From Candidatus Gemmiger stercoripullorum (lineage in GTDB: Bacteria > Bacillota > Clostridia > Oscillospirales > Ruminococcaceae), in NCBI GenBank assembly GCA_019119365.1, contig DWXD01000028.1, positions 1 through 50,169 of the forward strand: 50,169 bases of DNA, given 5' to 3'. Below are positions 7,991 through 15,532 of this stretch, in pieces. Each line of letters begins with the position of its first letter. Position 1 is the stretch's first letter. The notes beneath the pieces are model-generated. The model ran no database searches. It was not told the origin of the DNA and saw only the letters and a program-made list of their open reading frames with translations. Made by a program: the position numbers and the translations under genes.

Positions 7991-8019
7991 TTGCATTTTT
8001 ACGCGGCGTCTGGTATAAT
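7991..8019 (+). promoter_or_regulatory. Strong promoter of purA
   Basis: TTGCAT (7991-7996), exactly 17 bp, TATAAT (8014-8019) with extended TGG at 8011-8013. The leader of about 100 nt contains a GC hairpin (CGGCCGCC with GGCGGCCG, about 8052-8081) without a T-run. I found no purine riboswitch core. Confidence 0.85.
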
Positions 8020-8124
8020 CATACACGGCGGCGTATCCCGGCTTCAACAAATCGGCCGCCAGCCGGAAAACGGCGGCGGCCGGGCGGAAAAGGCTGTACA
8101 ATAAACCAAAGTGAGGTTTGTAAA

Positions 8125-9417
8125 ATGCTTACTGCAATCACCGGTATCAACTGGGGCGACGAAGGCAAGGGCCGCATGGTCGACCTGCTGAGCCAGGACT
8201 ACGACATCGTCGCGCGCTACCAGGGCGGCGACAACGCCGGCCACACGGTCAAGAACGAGCGCGGCAAGTTTATCCTGAACCTGATCCCTTCCGGTATTCT
8301 GCGCCCGGAGGTCGTCTGCGTCATGGGCGGCGGAATGGTCATCGACCCGGAACATCTGGAAACCGAGATCGCCGCGCTGCGCGAAAAGGGCGTTGAGATC
8401 AGCCCCGACAACCTGAAAATTTCCGACCGCGCCACCATCACCATGCCGTTCCATGTTGAGCAGGATGGTCTGGAGGAAGCGCGCCTTTCCAAGACCGGCG
8501 CGCAGTTTGGCTCCACCAAGCGCGGCATCGCCTATACCTACGGCGACAAGTTCATGAAGAAGACGCTGCGCATGGGCGACCTTGTCCATATGGACGCCGG
8601 TGTGCGCAAGCGCCTGGAGACGATCGTCGAGTCCAAAAACCTGACGATGGTGAATATTTATGACCAGAAGCCGGTCAGCGTTGAGGAAATGTGGGCCTGG
8701 TGCGAGCATTTTTCCGCGCTGTTCAAGGACTATATCTGCGATGTGGGCGATTACCTCGCCAAAGCCGACGACGCGGGCAAGAAGATCATGTTCGAGGCCC
8801 AGCTCGGCGCGCTGCGTGATATCGACTATGGCATCTACCCCTATACTTCCAGCTCCAACACGATCAGCGCCTATGCGCCGATCGGCGCCGGTATCCCCGG
8901 CCGCAAGCTGGACCTTTCCATCGGCATCATGAAGGCGTATTCCTCCTGCGTGGGCGAAGGCCCGTTTACCGCCGAATTGGCCATGACCGAACCGGAGAAG
9001 GACGTGCTGCGCGAACATGGCCATGAATACGGCGCCGCGACCGGCCGCCCGCGCCGCGTTGGCCCGTTTGACGTCGTCGCCAGCCGCTACGGCGTACAGT
9101 GCCAGGGCTGCGATGAGCTGGCGCTGACGCTGCTCGACGTGCTCGACTATATGGAAACTGTGCCGGTCGTGGAGGCTTACCGCCTGGCGGACGGCACCGT
9201 GACCGACCGCTTCCCGACCGGCAAGACGCTGGACGACGCCCAGCCTGTTATCAAGCAGATGGAGGGCTGGCACTGCGACATCAGCGGCGTGCGCAAGTAT
9301 GAGGATCTCCCGGCCCAGACCCGCGCGTATGTGGAGTATCTGGAGCGCGCCGTCGGCTGCCGCATCAAGTACATTTCGGTCGGCCCGGAGCGGGACGCCT
9401 GCATCGTGCGCGATTGA
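8125..9417 (+). CDS. purA: Adenylosuccinate synthase
   Basis: 430 aa, the normal length. Joins IMP and aspartate using GTP to form adenylosuccinate, the first step from IMP to AMP in the cytoplasm. The phosphate loop GDEGKG is at residues 11-16 and the catalytic His in NAGHT at about 40; a GAGIPGRKLD-type region and the C-terminal RPRRVGPFD segment also match. ATG 8125 is preceded by GTGAGG (8111-8116). The open frame extends upstream past the promoter, so that part is not translated. A terminator follows at 9444. Confidence 0.97.
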   Translation: MLTAITGINWGDEGKGRMVDLLSQDYDIVARYQGGDNAGHTVKNERGKFILNLIPSGILRPEVVCVMGGGMVIDPEHLETEIAALREKGVEISPDNLKISDRATITMPFHVEQDGLEEARLSKTGAQFGSTKRGIAYTYGDKFMKKTLRMGDLVHMDAGVRKRLETIVESKNLTMVNIYDQKPVSVEEMWAWCEHFSALFKDYICDVGDYLAKADDAGKKIMFEAQLGALRDIDYGIYPYTSSSNTISAYAPIGAGIPGRKLDLSIGIMKAYSSCVGEGPFTAELAMTEPEKDVLREHGHEYGAATGRPRRVGPFDVVASRYGVQCQGCDELALTLLDVLDYMETVPVVEAYRLADGTVTDRFPTGKTLDDAQPVIKQMEGWHCDISGVRKYEDLPAQTRAYVEYLERAVGCRIKYISVGPERDACIVRD

Positions 9418-9443
9418 GTGGTATTTTTGCAGTAATATTTCCG

Positions 9444-9477
9444 GCAGCGGACCACGAACCATGGTCCGCTGCTTTTT
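9444..9477 (+). terminator. Terminator after purA
   Basis: An 11-bp perfect stem (GCAGCGGACCA with TGGTCCGCTGC, 7-nt loop) followed by TTTTT. The next gene's Shine-Dalgarno begins only 3 nt later at 9481. Confidence 0.92.
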
Positions 9478-9496
9478 GAGAAGGAGGGGGTTCTGC

Positions 9497-10723
9497 GTGA
9501 CCCAGTGGCTGATCCGCCTGTTTGTCAAAGACAGCGCAAATACAGGCAGCGCCAGCGTGCGCAGCGCCTACGCCGATCTTGCCTGTATAACGGGGATCGT
9601 CTGCAATGTGCTGCTGTTTGCGGGCAAGTTCCTTGTCGGCACACTGTTTGGCAGCGTGGCCATCACGGCAGACGCCATGAACAATTTATCCGACGCCAGT
9701 TCCAACATCGTCAGCCTGGCCGGGTTCCGGCTCGGCGCGCGCCCGGCGGATGAAAAACATCCTTTCGGCCATGCGCGGTACGAATATCTGGCAGGTCTGG
9801 CAGTCTCGGTCATGATCCTGGTCATCGGCGTTGAGCTGCTTAAAGAAAGCGCGCTCAAGGTGCTGCAGCCGACGCCGGTCAGCTTCGGCTGGCTGTCGGC
9901 CGGGGTGCTGGTCGCGTCCATCGCCGTCAAGCTGTGGATGAGCCTGTTCAACCACAGGATCGGCGTTTTGATCGACTCCGAGACGCTGCGCGCCACTGCG
10001 GCCGACGCCCGCAACGACGTGATCTCGACGGCGGCCGTGCTGGCGGCCTCCATCGCAGCCAAACTCAGCGGCATAGACAGGCTGGACGGGCTGGCCGGTG
10101 TGGCGGTGGCCCTGTTTATCCTTTACAGCGGCATCGGCCTTGTGCGGGATACGCTGGACCCGATCCTTGGCGCAGCGCCCGACCCGGCGCTGATTGAGCG
10201 TATTGAACGCAAGGTGCTTTCCTACCCGGGCGTGCTGGGCATCCATGATATGATGCTGCACGACTATGGCCCGGGCAACCGGCTGGTCAGCTTCCATGTC
10301 GAGATGCCGGCCGGGGCGGACGTGCTGCAAAGCCACGATACGATCGACACGATCGAGAAAGACCTCATGCGGGAGGAAGGGCTGATCGCCACCATCCACT
10401 ATGACCCGGTCGTGACAGACGACGCCCACGTCAACGAGCTGCGCGCTTTTCTGGAAGAAGAAACGGCCCGCCTTGAACCGGAAGCCGCCGTGCATGATCT
10501 GCGCATCGTTCCGGGGCCCAGCCATACGAACGTCGTGTTCGACTGCGCGGTCCCGCCGGACTACCTCTCCGGCAAAGACCGGCGCGCCGCGCGCCTGGCG
10601 GCTGCGCTGCGCGAAGCGGTCAAGAAGAAATGGCCCGACCATTTCTGTGTGATCCGCATGGAATCAAACTACGGCGCCGCCAAGCTGCGCCTGGAGACCG
10701 ATGAAAACCTCTCGCCGGAATAA
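9497..10723 (+). CDS. Cation diffusion facilitator (CDF) family metal exporter
   Basis: 408 aa, GTG start 6 nt after AAGGAGGGGG. Six membrane segments lie in the first 220 residues; metal-site motifs are ITADAMNN (about 56-63, helix 2) and DARND (helix 5), and the family's HPFGHARYEYL loop is present. A cytoplasmic ferredoxin-like domain (about 230-310) is followed by a further C-terminal domain of about 80 residues seen in many Firmicute members. It exports a divalent metal (Zn, Fe or Mn) in exchange for protons; the metal is not predictable with certainty. It lies 27 nt before the malic enzyme, a metal-dependent enzyme. Confidence 0.92.
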   Translation: MTQWLIRLFVKDSANTGSASVRSAYADLACITGIVCNVLLFAGKFLVGTLFGSVAITADAMNNLSDASSNIVSLAGFRLGARPADEKHPFGHARYEYLAGLAVSVMILVIGVELLKESALKVLQPTPVSFGWLSAGVLVASIAVKLWMSLFNHRIGVLIDSETLRATAADARNDVISTAAVLAASIAAKLSGIDRLDGLAGVAVALFILYSGIGLVRDTLDPILGAAPDPALIERIERKVLSYPGVLGIHDMMLHDYGPGNRLVSFHVEMPAGADVLQSHDTIDTIEKDLMREEGLIATIHYDPVVTDDAHVNELRAFLEEETARLEPEAAVHDLRIVPGPSHTNVVFDCAVPPDYLSGKDRRAARLAAALREAVKKKWPDHFCVIRMESNYGAAKLRLETDENLSPE

Positions 10724-10750
10724 AGCGAGCAAACGAAAGGATGTGCCTTT

Positions 10751-11926
10751 ATGGATTATAACGCCGCCGCTTTGGCCATGCACGAAAAGAACCGCGGAAA
10801 GCTGACGGTGCAGAGCCTTGTCCCGGTCAGGGACAGGGACGCGCTCTCCACCGCCTACACCCCCGGCGTGGCGGAGCCCTGCCGCCATATCGCCAAAAAC
10901 CCGGAAGATGTCTACAAATACACGCTCAAAGGGCGCACGGTGGCGGTCGTGACCAACGGCACCGCGGTGCTGGGCCTGGGCAACATCGGCCCCGAGGCCG
11001 GGCTGCCGGTCATGGAAGGCAAATGCGCGCTGTTTAAGGAATTTGGCGGCGTCGATGCTTTCCCAATCTGCCTGAACGCCAGCACAAAGGAGGAGGTCGT
11101 GACGGCCGTCAAGGCCATCGCACCGACCTTCGGCGGCATCAACCTGGAGGACATCCGCAGCCCCGAATGCTTTGCCATCGAGGAAGAGCTGGAGCGCGAC
11201 CTGGACATCCCGGTTTTCCACGACGACCAGCACGGCACAGCCATCATCGTGCTGGCCGGCGTGCTCAACGCGCTGAAGGTGGTGGGCAAGGACATCCGCA
11301 GCATCCGCGTTGTGCAGAACGGCCCCGGCGCAGCCGGTACGGCCATCATTCGTATGCTGCAGACCGCCGGTGTACAGGATATCATTGCGGTCGACGAACA
11401 CGGCATTCTTGTGCCGGGGCGCAGCGCCGGGCTGGAAGGCCACAAAGCGGCCCTGGCCGAGCGGACCAACCCCCGCCGTGTCTCCGGTGGTTTGGCCGAG
11501 GCGATCCGCGGGGCGGACCTGTTCATCGGCACTTCGGTCGCCGGGGCGCTCACGCCCGAGATGGCGGCCAGCATGGCCCCGGATGCGATCGTTTTTGCGA
11601 TGGCGAACCCCAACCCCGAGATCATGCCCGACGCCGCCAAGGCGGCCGGGGTGCGCGTTGTCGGCACCGGCCGCAGCGATTTTCCCAACCAGGTCAACAA
11701 TGTGCTGGCGTTCCCGGGCATCTTCAAAGGCGCGCTTTCGGTGCGCGCCCGCGATATCAACGACGAGATGAAGCTGGCGGCCGCGCATGCGCTGGCCGCG
11801 CTCATCCCGGACGCGGAGCTGAGCGAAGAAAACATCCTGCCCAAAGCCTTCGATCCGCGCGTGGCGGATGCGGTGGCCGGCGCGGTCGCGAAAGCGGCGC
11901 GGGAAAGCGGCGTGGCCCGGGTATGA
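10751..11926 (+). CDS. Malic enzyme (malate dehydrogenase, decarboxylating)
   Basis: 391 aa, the short bacterial form without a phosphotransacetylase domain. Oxidatively decarboxylates malate to pyruvate and CO2 with NAD(P)+ and a divalent metal. Visible features: YTPGVAEPCR (N-terminal Tyr general acid), TNGTAVLGLG, the HDDQHGTAI metal-site segment, and a GPGAAG dinucleotide-binding loop. MANPNPEI near 285-292 is typical. The stop overlaps the ATG of the fumarase alpha gene (ATGA), so the two are translationally coupled. Cofactor preference cannot be judged safely. Confidence 0.95.
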   Translation: MDYNAAALAMHEKNRGKLTVQSLVPVRDRDALSTAYTPGVAEPCRHIAKNPEDVYKYTLKGRTVAVVTNGTAVLGLGNIGPEAGLPVMEGKCALFKEFGGVDAFPICLNASTKEEVVTAVKAIAPTFGGINLEDIRSPECFAIEEELERDLDIPVFHDDQHGTAIIVLAGVLNALKVVGKDIRSIRVVQNGPGAAGTAIIRMLQTAGVQDIIAVDEHGILVPGRSAGLEGHKAALAERTNPRRVSGGLAEAIRGADLFIGTSVAGALTPEMAASMAPDAIVFAMANPNPEIMPDAAKAAGVRVVGTGRSDFPNQVNNVLAFPGIFKGALSVRARDINDEMKLAAAHALAALIPDAELSEENILPKAFDPRVADAVAGAVAKAARESGVARV

Positions 11927-12768
11927 AGATCCGCGAACTGGACGCCGCCGCCGTCACCGGCGCGGTCCGGCAGCTCTGCCTGCAGGCCAACCGCACGCTG
12001 CCGCCCGATGTGAAAGCGGCCATGGATGCCGCGCGTGCAGCCGAACCCTGGCCGCTGGCGCAGGAGACGCTGGGGCTGCTGGCGCAGAACCTGGACGCCG
12101 CCGCCCAAAATGAGCTGCCCATCTGCCAGGACACCGGCATGGCCTGCGTCTTTATTGAACTGGGGCAGGACGTGCATATAAGCGGCGACCTGCAGGCGGC
12201 GGTCGACGAAGGCGTGCGCCGCGGCTATGCCGAGGGCTACCTGCGCAAAAGCATTACCGGCGACCCGCTGCAGCGCAAAAATACAGACGACAACACCCCG
12301 GCTTTTTTGACTGTTACGCTTGTGCCGGGGGATGCCTGCCGCATCACCGTCGCGCCGAAAGGCGCGGGCAGTGAGAACATGAGCCGCCTTGCCATGCTCA
12401 AACCGGCTGACGGCGTGCAGGGCGTCAAGGATTTTGTACTGGAGAACGTGCGGCTGGCCGGGTCCAACCCCTGCCCGCCCATTGTGCTTGGCGTCGGCAT
12501 CGGCGGCAGCTTTGACAAATGCGCGGCGCTGGCCAAACACGCGCTGCTGCGGCCGCTGGACACCCCCAACCCGGACCCGTATTATGCGGCGCTCGAACGC
12601 GAACTGCTGCAGGCCGTCAATGCCATGGGCATCGGCCCGCAGGGCTTTGGCGGGGCCACGACCTGCCTTGGCGTATCCATCGAGCAGGCGCCCACGCATG
12701 TGGCCTGCCTGCCGGTGGCGGTCAACGTCAGCTGCCATGTGACCCGCCGGGCCACCGTGACGCTGTGA
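11923..12768 (+). CDS. Class I fumarate hydratase, alpha subunit
   Basis: 281 aa, corresponding to the N-terminal part of class I ([4Fe-4S]) fumarases and to TtdA of tartrate dehydratase. Candidate cluster ligands are Cys68 (ICQDTG), Cys184 (SNPCPP) and Cys248 (TTCLGV); KGAGSENMS is also conserved. It interconverts fumarate and malate together with the beta subunit at 13014. Tartrate dehydratase is the alternative, but coupling to malic enzyme favours fumarase. The enzyme class is oxygen-sensitive, consistent with an anaerobe. Confidence 0.93.
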   Translation: MKIRELDAAAVTGAVRQLCLQANRTLPPDVKAAMDAARAAEPWPLAQETLGLLAQNLDAAAQNELPICQDTGMACVFIELGQDVHISGDLQAAVDEGVRRGYAEGYLRKSITGDPLQRKNTDDNTPAFLTVTLVPGDACRITVAPKGAGSENMSRLAMLKPADGVQGVKDFVLENVRLAGSNPCPPIVLGVGIGGSFDKCAALAKHALLRPLDTPNPDPYYAALERELLQAVNAMGIGPQGFGGATTCLGVSIEQAPTHVACLPVAVNVSCHVTRRATVTL

Positions 12769-12807
12769 TCACAACAAAAACGAACAGGAAAAGGAAGTAG
12801 ACCAGCT

Positions 12808-13014
12808 ATGCCTGCTAAAGATCCCGGTATCGACATTTCTCTGGAAGGCGTCGGCGTTTCGGCGCAGAAAAAACGCAGCCCGGTGGATATCCCGCTGGGG
12901 AAAACCGGCCGTTCCGGGGCGGGGGACATCGGCGACGCTCAGCTCGAACAGATGGTCAACCGCCACCATCAGGAAGTCAAGGAACAGCACCGCCGCGCGC
13001 GGCAGGGGGGCTAA
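12808..13014 (+). CDS. Hypothetical 68-aa protein between fumarase subunits
   Basis: I do not recognise this protein. ATG 12808 is preceded by AGGAAAAGGAAG (12786-12797) and the stop TAA overlaps the ATG of the beta-subunit gene (TAATG), so it looks like a real, coupled gene. It is hydrophilic with no membrane segment: an N-terminal stretch rich in Gly, Asp and Ile, a central VDIPLGKTGRSGAGD, and a basic helical C-terminus with QMVNRHHQEVKEQ. It may be a small accessory or assembly factor, or a remnant. The function is open. Confidence 0.72.
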   Translation: MPAKDPGIDISLEGVGVSAQKKRSPVDIPLGKTGRSGAGDIGDAQLEQMVNRHHQEVKEQHRRARQGG

Positions 13015-13598
13015 TGATGCAATACCGCCTTACAACACCGCTTTGCAAAGCGGACCTGGCGCCGCTGCGCGCAGGGGACACGGTGCTTTTGTCCGGCGTC
13101 GTGTTTACGGCGCGGGACGCCGCCCACGCCCGCATGGCCGAACTGCTGGATGCAGGAAAGCCGCTGCCGTTTGATCTGCGGGGCGCGGCCATCTACTATG
13201 TCGGCCCCACGCCGGAGCGCCCCGGCTGTGTGATCGGCGCAGCCGGGCCGACAACGGCCGGGCGGATGGATTCCTTCACCCCGCGCCTGCTCGATCTCGG
13301 GCTTGCCTGTATGATCGGCAAAGGCAAGCGCAGCGAGGCGGTCAAAACAGCGGTCGTGCGCAACGGCGCGGTCTATCTGGCGGCGCTGGGCGGCGCCGGG
13401 GCGCTGATGGCCGCCAGCGTGCAGAGCTGCAAGGTCATTGCCTGGCCGGACCTCGGCTGTGAAGCCGTGCGCCGCCTTGTTGTGCAGGATATGCCGCTGA
13501 CCGTGCTGCTGGACGCCCACGGCGGCGATTTGTACGAAAGCGGTCCGGCCGCCTACCTGCAAAGCCAAAAAGGGGAGAGCGAAGCGTGCAAAACATGA
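13014..13598 (+). CDS. Class I fumarate hydratase, beta subunit
   Basis: 194 aa, matching the C-terminal part of class I fumarases / TtdB. Typical segments are GDTVLLSGVVFTARDAAH, YYVGPTPE, GPTTAGRMDSF and MIGKG. It completes the fumarase with the alpha subunit at 11923. The start may be ATG 13014 or 13017, both overlapping or next to the stop of the 68-aa ORF. Its 3' end overlaps the sortase gene. Confidence 0.93.
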   Translation: MMQYRLTTPLCKADLAPLRAGDTVLLSGVVFTARDAAHARMAELLDAGKPLPFDLRGAAIYYVGPTPERPGCVIGAAGPTTAGRMDSFTPRLLDLGLACMIGKGKRSEAVKTAVVRNGAVYLAALGGAGALMAASVQSCKVIAWPDLGCEAVRRLVVQDMPLTVLLDAHGGDLYESGPAAYLQSQKGESEACKT

Positions 13599-14428
13599 AA
13601 AAGACCCGCCGGCGCGCCTATAAGCGCCTGGCGGTCTGCCTGGCGGCGCTTTTGGTCTGCTGCGGTGCGGCGGCACTGCTGTTCAAGCTGCGCGCAGACC
13701 GCAAAGCGGAGCAGGCCCGGCTGGCCGCCGAACAGGCCGCGCAGGCTGCCGAGGAGCAGGCCCGCCGGGAAGCGGAGGAGGCGGCTGCGGCCCAGGCTGC
13801 CGCCGAGGCTGCCGAGCAGGCCCGCCTGGCGGCGGAAGCCGAGGCCGAACAGCGCCGGGAGGAGGCCATACAGGCTGCCGCCGAGGCCAAAGAGGGCATC
13901 GAATACGGCGATTGCATCGGTACGGTGCGGGTCGAAGGCACCGAGGTCGACTGCGAACTCTACTGGGGCGATACCAACGCGATCTTCCGCGCAGGCGCAG
14001 GCTGCAGCGCGGATAACGGCTGCGTGATGCCCGGTGAAAACGGCACCGTCTTTGTGGGCGCGCATACCGACACCTACTTCAATAAGCTGTTTGACGCCGA
14101 GGAGGGCGCGCTGATCCACCTCGATACGATTTACGGCGACTTCGTCTATGAGATCACCGGGTTCGAGGTCATCGGCGAGACCGAGGTCGATAAATGCCGC
14201 TGGGGCGCAGAGGAGCCGAGCTGCATCCTGTACACCTGTTACCCGCAGGGCATCCAGGTGCCGACGCCCTACCGCTATCTGGCTTATGCCGACCCGGTGG
14301 AAACGGACGAGAACGGCGTTGTGCCCCAAAGTCTGCCCGGTCTGTCGGATGCGGAGGAAGATGAGGCTGCACAAACACAGCCGAACGCGGAAGAGGCCGA
14401 AGCCCCGGCGGGCGAAAGCGAAGATTGA
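13586..14428 (+). CDS. Class D-like sortase with Ala/Glu coiled-coil spacer
   Basis: 280 aa from GTG 13586, 9 nt after AGGGGAG; ATG 13595 would overlap the fumarase stop but lies 18 nt from that site. An N-terminal membrane anchor (about 15-33) is followed by an Ala/Glu/Arg/Gln-rich predicted coiled coil (about 36-103), then the sortase domain with His160 (GAHTD), Cys218 (LYTCYP) and Arg230 (TPYRYL). The tail is acidic (about 240-280). Known: sortases transfer LPXTG-like proteins to the cell wall or pili. HTD replaces the more usual HRD. No sortase substrate is encoded nearby, so its substrate is unknown. Confidence 0.87.
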   Translation: MQNMKKTRRRAYKRLAVCLAALLVCCGAAALLFKLRADRKAEQARLAAEQAAQAAEEQARREAEEAAAAQAAAEAAEQARLAAEAEAEQRREEAIQAAAEAKEGIEYGDCIGTVRVEGTEVDCELYWGDTNAIFRAGAGCSADNGCVMPGENGTVFVGAHTDTYFNKLFDAEEGALIHLDTIYGDFVYEITGFEVIGETEVDKCRWGAEEPSCILYTCYPQGIQVPTPYRYLAYADPVETDENGVVPQSLPGLSDAEEDEAAQTQPNAEEAEAPAGESED

Positions 14429-14453
14429 CAAACCCGGTATAACTTGTTACACT
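14425..14453 (+). promoter_or_regulatory. Promoter of tRNA-Leu
   Basis: TTGACA (14425-14430), 17 bp, TACACT (14448-14453) with extended TGT. The TGA inside the -35 is the stop codon of the sortase gene. Confidence 0.85.
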
Positions 14454-14488
14454 GAACAGGCCGCCGGGCCTTTGCGCCCGGCCCAAAT

Positions 14489-14569
14489 GCGGATATGGCG
14501 GAATTGGCAGACGCGCTGGTTTTAGGGTCCAGTGTCCCCGACGTGCAGGTTCGAGTCCTGTTATCCGCA
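14489..14569 (+). tRNA. tRNA-Leu (anticodon UAG)
   Basis: Acceptor arm GCGGATA pairs with TATCCGC, the discriminator is A, D-arm TGGCGGAATTGGCAGACGC is leucine-type, the variable arm is long, and the T-arm has GGTTCGAGTCC. The anticodon loop UUUAGGG gives UAG, reading CUA/CUN. The CCA end is not encoded, unlike tRNA-Glu at 147, so it must be added by CCA transferase. Confidence 0.93.
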
Positions 14570-14575
14570 CTGTGG

Positions 14576-14621
14576 CGGGTGTTCTTACAGCATTTGTGAC
14601 GCTGTGAGAACACCCGTTTTT
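14576..14621 (+). terminator. Terminator of tRNA-Leu
   Basis: A 16-bp near-perfect stem (14576-14591 with 14601-14616) and TTTTT, starting 7 nt after the tRNA. Confidence 0.93.
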
Positions 14622-14721
14622 GTTTTCAAGCGGCGGTGGAGGAGGGGCGCACTTGCCGGGGGCCGCCGTGTTACCGGCGCAGGCCGCGGTTTTCTTTTGT
14701 GCGCCCGAACAGCTTTCTGTC

Positions 14722-14750
14722 TTGTGTCCTTCCTGCAAATGAAATATAAT
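14722..14750 (+). promoter_or_regulatory. Promoter of the two-component/ABC module
   Basis: TTGTGT (14722-14727), 17 bp, TATAAT (14745-14750). The leader of about 110 nt contains an inverted repeat GTCAT...ATGAC around 14822-14839 that could bind a regulator. Confidence 0.7.
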
Positions 14751-14866
14751 GAAAAATATGGCCGGGCGTGTGAGCAGGGAACCCACGACACGCAAAACGG
14801 CGCGGGGGGCCTGAAAACGCTGTCATACCGTTTGATGACGGATAACAAAGAAAGGAGGGCACGGAA

Positions 14867-15532
14867 GTGAGCCGGATTTTACTTTTAGAAGATGATGCGG
14901 CGCTGGGGCGCGGCATCTGTATGGCGCTTGAAGCGCCGGGGCGTACCGTCACACATTGCGGTACATGTCTCCAGGCGACCGATCGTTTGCGCGGCGCGGC
15001 CTTTGACTTGCTGATCTTTGACGTAAACCTGCCGGACGGCAGCGGGCTGGAACTGCTGCGGACGCGGCGGCAGAATGGCGACGTTACGCCCGCCATTTTG
15101 CTGACAGCCAACGACCTGGAACTGGATGAAGTCACCGGCCTGGAAGCCGGTGCGGACGATTATATCACAAAGCCCTTCTCTCTGGCTGTGCTCCGGGCAA
15201 GGGTGAACGCCCAGCTGCGCCGCTTCGTACCCGTTAACCTGGACCGGATCGAACTGAACGGATTCCTTTTTGATTTTGCACGGCTGGAGTTTTCAAAAGG
15301 CGGAACCACCATTGACCTTTCCAAAACAGAACAGCGGCTGCTGCGCCTGTTGGTGGAGAACCGCGGCCGTACCCTGCCCAGAGAGCTGCTGCTGGAAAAG
15401 GTGTGGGACGGCGGCGCGTTCGTGGACGAAAACGCTTTGTCGGTGGCCGTGCGGCGCCTGCGCGCCAAATTGGGGAGCGCCCCGATCAAGACTGTGTACG
15501 GGGTGGGCTACACCTGGGAGGTGGAGCAATGA
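14867..15532 (+). CDS. OmpR-family response regulator
   Basis: 221 aa, GTG start 7 nt after AAAGGAGGG. The receiver domain has the acidic pair at residues 9-10, phospho-acceptor Asp52 and Lys102 (TKPF). A winged-helix DNA-binding domain follows (about 125-220) with DENALSVAVRRLRAK as recognition helix and the GVGYTWE end. It would be phosphorylated by the kinase encoded next, whose start overlaps its stop, and probably activates the downstream ABC genes. Confidence 0.95.
   Translation: MSRILLLEDDAALGRGICMALEAPGRTVTHCGTCLQATDRLRGAAFDLLIFDVNLPDGSGLELLRTRRQNGDVTPAILLTANDLELDEVTGLEAGADDYITKPFSLAVLRARVNAQLRRFVPVNLDRIELNGFLFDFARLEFSKGGTTIDLSKTEQRLLRLLVENRGRTLPRELLLEKVWDGGAFVDENALSVAVRRLRAKLGSAPIKTVYGVGYTWEVEQ

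Noticed and set aside
8026-8124. Purine riboswitch in the purA leader
   Set aside because: The leader has a GC hairpin but none of the conserved purine aptamer loops, and no terminator.
13700-13880. Repeat-rich segment in the sortase gene as a DNA repeat element
   Set aside because: The similarity arises from repeated Ala/Glu/Gln codons of a coiled coil in frame, not from an independent repeat.
14429-14866. Integration site at tRNA-Leu for the two-component/ABC module
   Set aside because: No direct repeat of the tRNA end and no integrase or recombinase gene was found downstream.
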